64,000 nt of DNA from Chrysomallon squamiferum. Lineage: Eukaryota > Mollusca > Gastropoda > Neomphalida > Peltospiridae. This document shows, piece by piece, positions 60,967-64,000 of the stretch. The notes beneath the pieces were generated by a model that worked only from the letters and a program-made list of their open reading frames with translations, was not told where the DNA came from and did no database searches. The stretch covers positions 14,593,374 to 14,657,373 of the forward strand of contig CM022674.1 in NCBI GenBank assembly GCA_012295275.1. The letters are read 5' to 3'. Both the position numbers and the translations under genes were made by a program. Numbering within the stretch: position 1 is the first letter of the stretch; each line of letters starts with the position of its first letter.

Positions 60967-62080
<1,114 letters not shown>

Positions 62081-62564
62081 AAAAACAAAAACAAAAACAT
62101 GATCGCACTTAGTTTCCAGAGTCTGGATAAAATAACGTTTTTGTTCTTTTTTTAAATTGTTTTATTTAAATACAAAACCTGTTTACAAATGAAAAGGAGT
62201 ATGTAATTTGCCATTTAATGTTGTTTTCTTCAGTTTTGATGTTCATGGATCACTTTAACTTCTTCAAACGTTTAAAAATAAACTTGAAAAATCAATAAAA
62301 ATTTTAAAATATAACAATCGTACTATATTAATAACAAATATTTATAATAAAACGTTAAAAGGAATAAAGAAAAAGCAGACCCTCAAAGGACGTCATTAGC
62401 AGAAGTACAAACTGAAGCGATAAATGGACTGCAAGGAGAGAGAAAAAAACAACAAATTTAATTATTGTAATGTATATTTATATTTACACGTAGACTTTTG
62501 CTTAACAAACAATAAATATATTTCTGTGCAACATACATCTATTTAACTGCAGTGTTTTGTTTCA

Positions 62565-62690
62565 ATCCGGGTTATCGGCCAGTTCAGAGATGGCGACACA
62601 TTAGCGTTACAGGAATCTATTTTTAGCTCGCTGCAGACAATAAAACAAGTACATCATCATCACAGAATTGCGACGCTGACTCAGTCTTTC
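62565..62690. promoter_or_regulatory. Candidate enhancer: MEF2 and AP-1/Maf motifs
   Basis: A GC-richer patch contains AGAGATGGCGAC (62587), a consensus MEF2 site CTATTTTTAG (about 62617) and GCTGACTCAG (about 62676), a perfect AP-1 core with Maf-like flank. It sits next to a candidate terminal exon of an unidentified minus-strand gene. Confidence 0.35.
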
Positions 62691-62723
62691 AAAGTCTTTA
62701 TACGCCAGTATGGAAATGATTTC

Positions 62724-62768
62724 TCAGCTGGAACGTTGATTTTCTTTATGTTCAAAATACATATAATC
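62724..62768 (-). CDS. Candidate terminal exon A of an unidentified gene (partial)
   Basis: After a good acceptor (GATATTTCAG) the minus strand reads DYMYFEHKENQRSS and a stop. It resembles exon B at 63623-63661 in acceptor, phase, starting codon and the core F-D/E-H-K-E. Upstream exons would lie beyond 64000 on the minus strand. Function unknown. Confidence 0.35.
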   Translation of the reverse strand, partial: DYMYFEHKENQRSS

Positions 62769-63488
62769 CTGAAATATCAAAACAAAAATTTAAAACTAAC
62801 CCCGCAAACAACGATCTATAAACACAAACTTACATAATCGTATATTCGTGAAGTTATCAATAAAGCAAATTTATAATCCTTAATTAAATATCTGTAACTA
62901 CACAATATATATATATATTTGTTTTCGTACTTAACTGTTTTGAAACGCACGTACTCAGTAACTGACAAAATAAATATACCCTTATGGAAGTCTAATTTGG
63001 TAAACAAACTTACTCTACAAATTATATATATAATTAAATTACATAACTAAATGTTCATTGGTTTTAATTTCACGGTTACCAGATTTTAATCTCACTATCT
63101 GAGCAAGTGTGTTTTCTGACAATTTAAGTTAATATAAAAAAGAGTATCCAATACACAGGAATATAATTTCATTTTATTTATTTAATTAATTTGTTTTCTA
63201 AAATATTTATTTATTTATTTATTTGACAGCTATACAGTGACTGAAGACATACGTTTAATCACATTTATGTATAATGTACACTTTCTTTGTAAGAAAGGTA
63301 ACCAATCATACATCAATACAACTTTAATAGAACAATGCACACTATATATACTAAAAAGCTAAATAAATGATAGTGCATGCAGCAATAATCTGTTAAAAGA
63401 ACAACAAATGTGTTTAAAATTGTCGTAGTATTTTCAGAGCAAAAAGACAAAACACTTACCAGCTGAAATAAAGAGTGAAAGCTTAATA

Positions 63489-63493
<5 letters not shown>

Positions 63494-63555
<62 letters not shown>
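63494..63555. repeat. (GA)n microsatellite
   Basis: A 60-bp GA tract between the two candidate terminal exons. Confidence 0.93.
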
Positions 63556-63558
<3 letters not shown>

Positions 63559-63622
63559 CACGAAAACACAAAGCAGTGGTATATACTTGGTGGCGTTAGT
63601 GATACAAGCGAAGATAACTCTG

Positions 63623-63661
63623 TTAGAAATCGTATTCTTTGTGATCAAAATGAATGACATC
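63623..63661 (-). CDS. Candidate terminal exon B of an unidentified gene (partial)
   Basis: A pyrimidine-rich acceptor (TTGTTCATTTCAG) is followed by DVIHFDHKEYDF and a stop. Compared with exon A, TTT-GAT-CAC-AAA-GAA aligns with TTT-GAA-CAT-AAA-GAA; two of these five codons differ, each only at the third base, one synonymous and one a conservative Asp/Glu swap. That is what purifying selection on two alternative C-termini would produce. The window edge prevents a gene call. Confidence 0.35.
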   Translation of the reverse strand, partial: DVIHFDHKEYDF

Positions 63662-63719
63662 CTGAAATGAACAAAGCGAGGCATATTTTATAAATCAATT
63701 TTAATATATATATATATAC

Positions 63720-63750
<31 letters not shown>

Positions 63751-64000
63751 TATATTCTACAACAAGCAATTCTGTAAATAAAAATATATTAGTAGCTGCA
63801 GAATATAAATAAATTAATAAATTATGAATAACATAGACGATTATTATAATAAATTTACAAATATTTTAAAATCTATATGGCAGTTTATTAACAAAACGTC
63901 TGGGCTGCAGGTCAAGGTCTAAATACGAAACTGTTCTATCTATACAATATTACACAATACATCTACAGTATACTTCATTTTAATTGTGCATTTTAAATAA
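63662..64000. other. Window edge, AT-rich, no gene seen
   Basis: Contains a TATATACATACATA microsatellite near 63704-63755 and otherwise AT-rich sequence; upstream parts of the minus-strand gene, if real, lie further right. Confidence 0.4.

Overview
The window is AT-rich, intron-rich nuclear DNA from an animal. The proteins resemble vertebrate orthologues at a distance expected of an invertebrate bilaterian, and the dense microsatellites and minisatellites fit a mollusc or another lophotrochozoan; no species-level call is possible from sequence alone. Three conserved genes could be reconstructed exon by exon, with GT-AG junctions and consistent codon phase: CEP104 (minus strand, 981-32259), DFFB/CAD (plus, 34321-38112) and INTS11 (plus, 39546-48930). 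A fourth gene, a short three-exon secreted eight-cysteine peptide (minus, 53720-56564), is clear as a gene but belongs to no family I recognise.

Layout. 1-980 is 3' UTR or flank of CEP104. 981-32950 is CEP104, whose introns are mostly tandem repeats. 32950-34320 is a divergent intergenic region. DFFB follows, then a 1.4-kb gap, then INTS11. From 48931 the window holds INTS11 3' UTR, a promoter-like cluster of CRE motifs (50635-50731), a hAT-like MITE, a tandemly duplicated 0.6-kb block downstream of the peptide gene, and the peptide gene with a TATA-type promoter. From 57500 to 64000 there is a 370-bp inverted repeat, possible regulatory clusters, long GA/CT tracts and two similar candidate terminal exons of an unidentified minus-strand gene.

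CEP104 and DFFB are also head-to-head neighbours in human (1p36.32), so this arrangement looks like an ancient linkage. CEP104 acts at the centriole distal end and ciliary tip, DFFB is the apoptotic DNase and INTS11 is the Integrator endonuclease; no shared pathway is implied.

The most unusual property is structural. At about eleven splice junctions in CEP104 and INTS11 the neighbouring intron is a minisatellite whose unit contains the splice site plus the adjoining end of the exon, so the junction itself has been tandemly amplified (e.g. seven copies of an acceptor plus ~75 nt of exon in INTS11). In several arrays, use of a decoy acceptor leads at once to an in-frame stop. Two reading-frame lesions also stand out: an 83-bp tandem duplication inside a CEP104 TOG exon that is framed exactly like a newborn GT-AG intron, and one extra T in a T-run of INTS11 exon 6.
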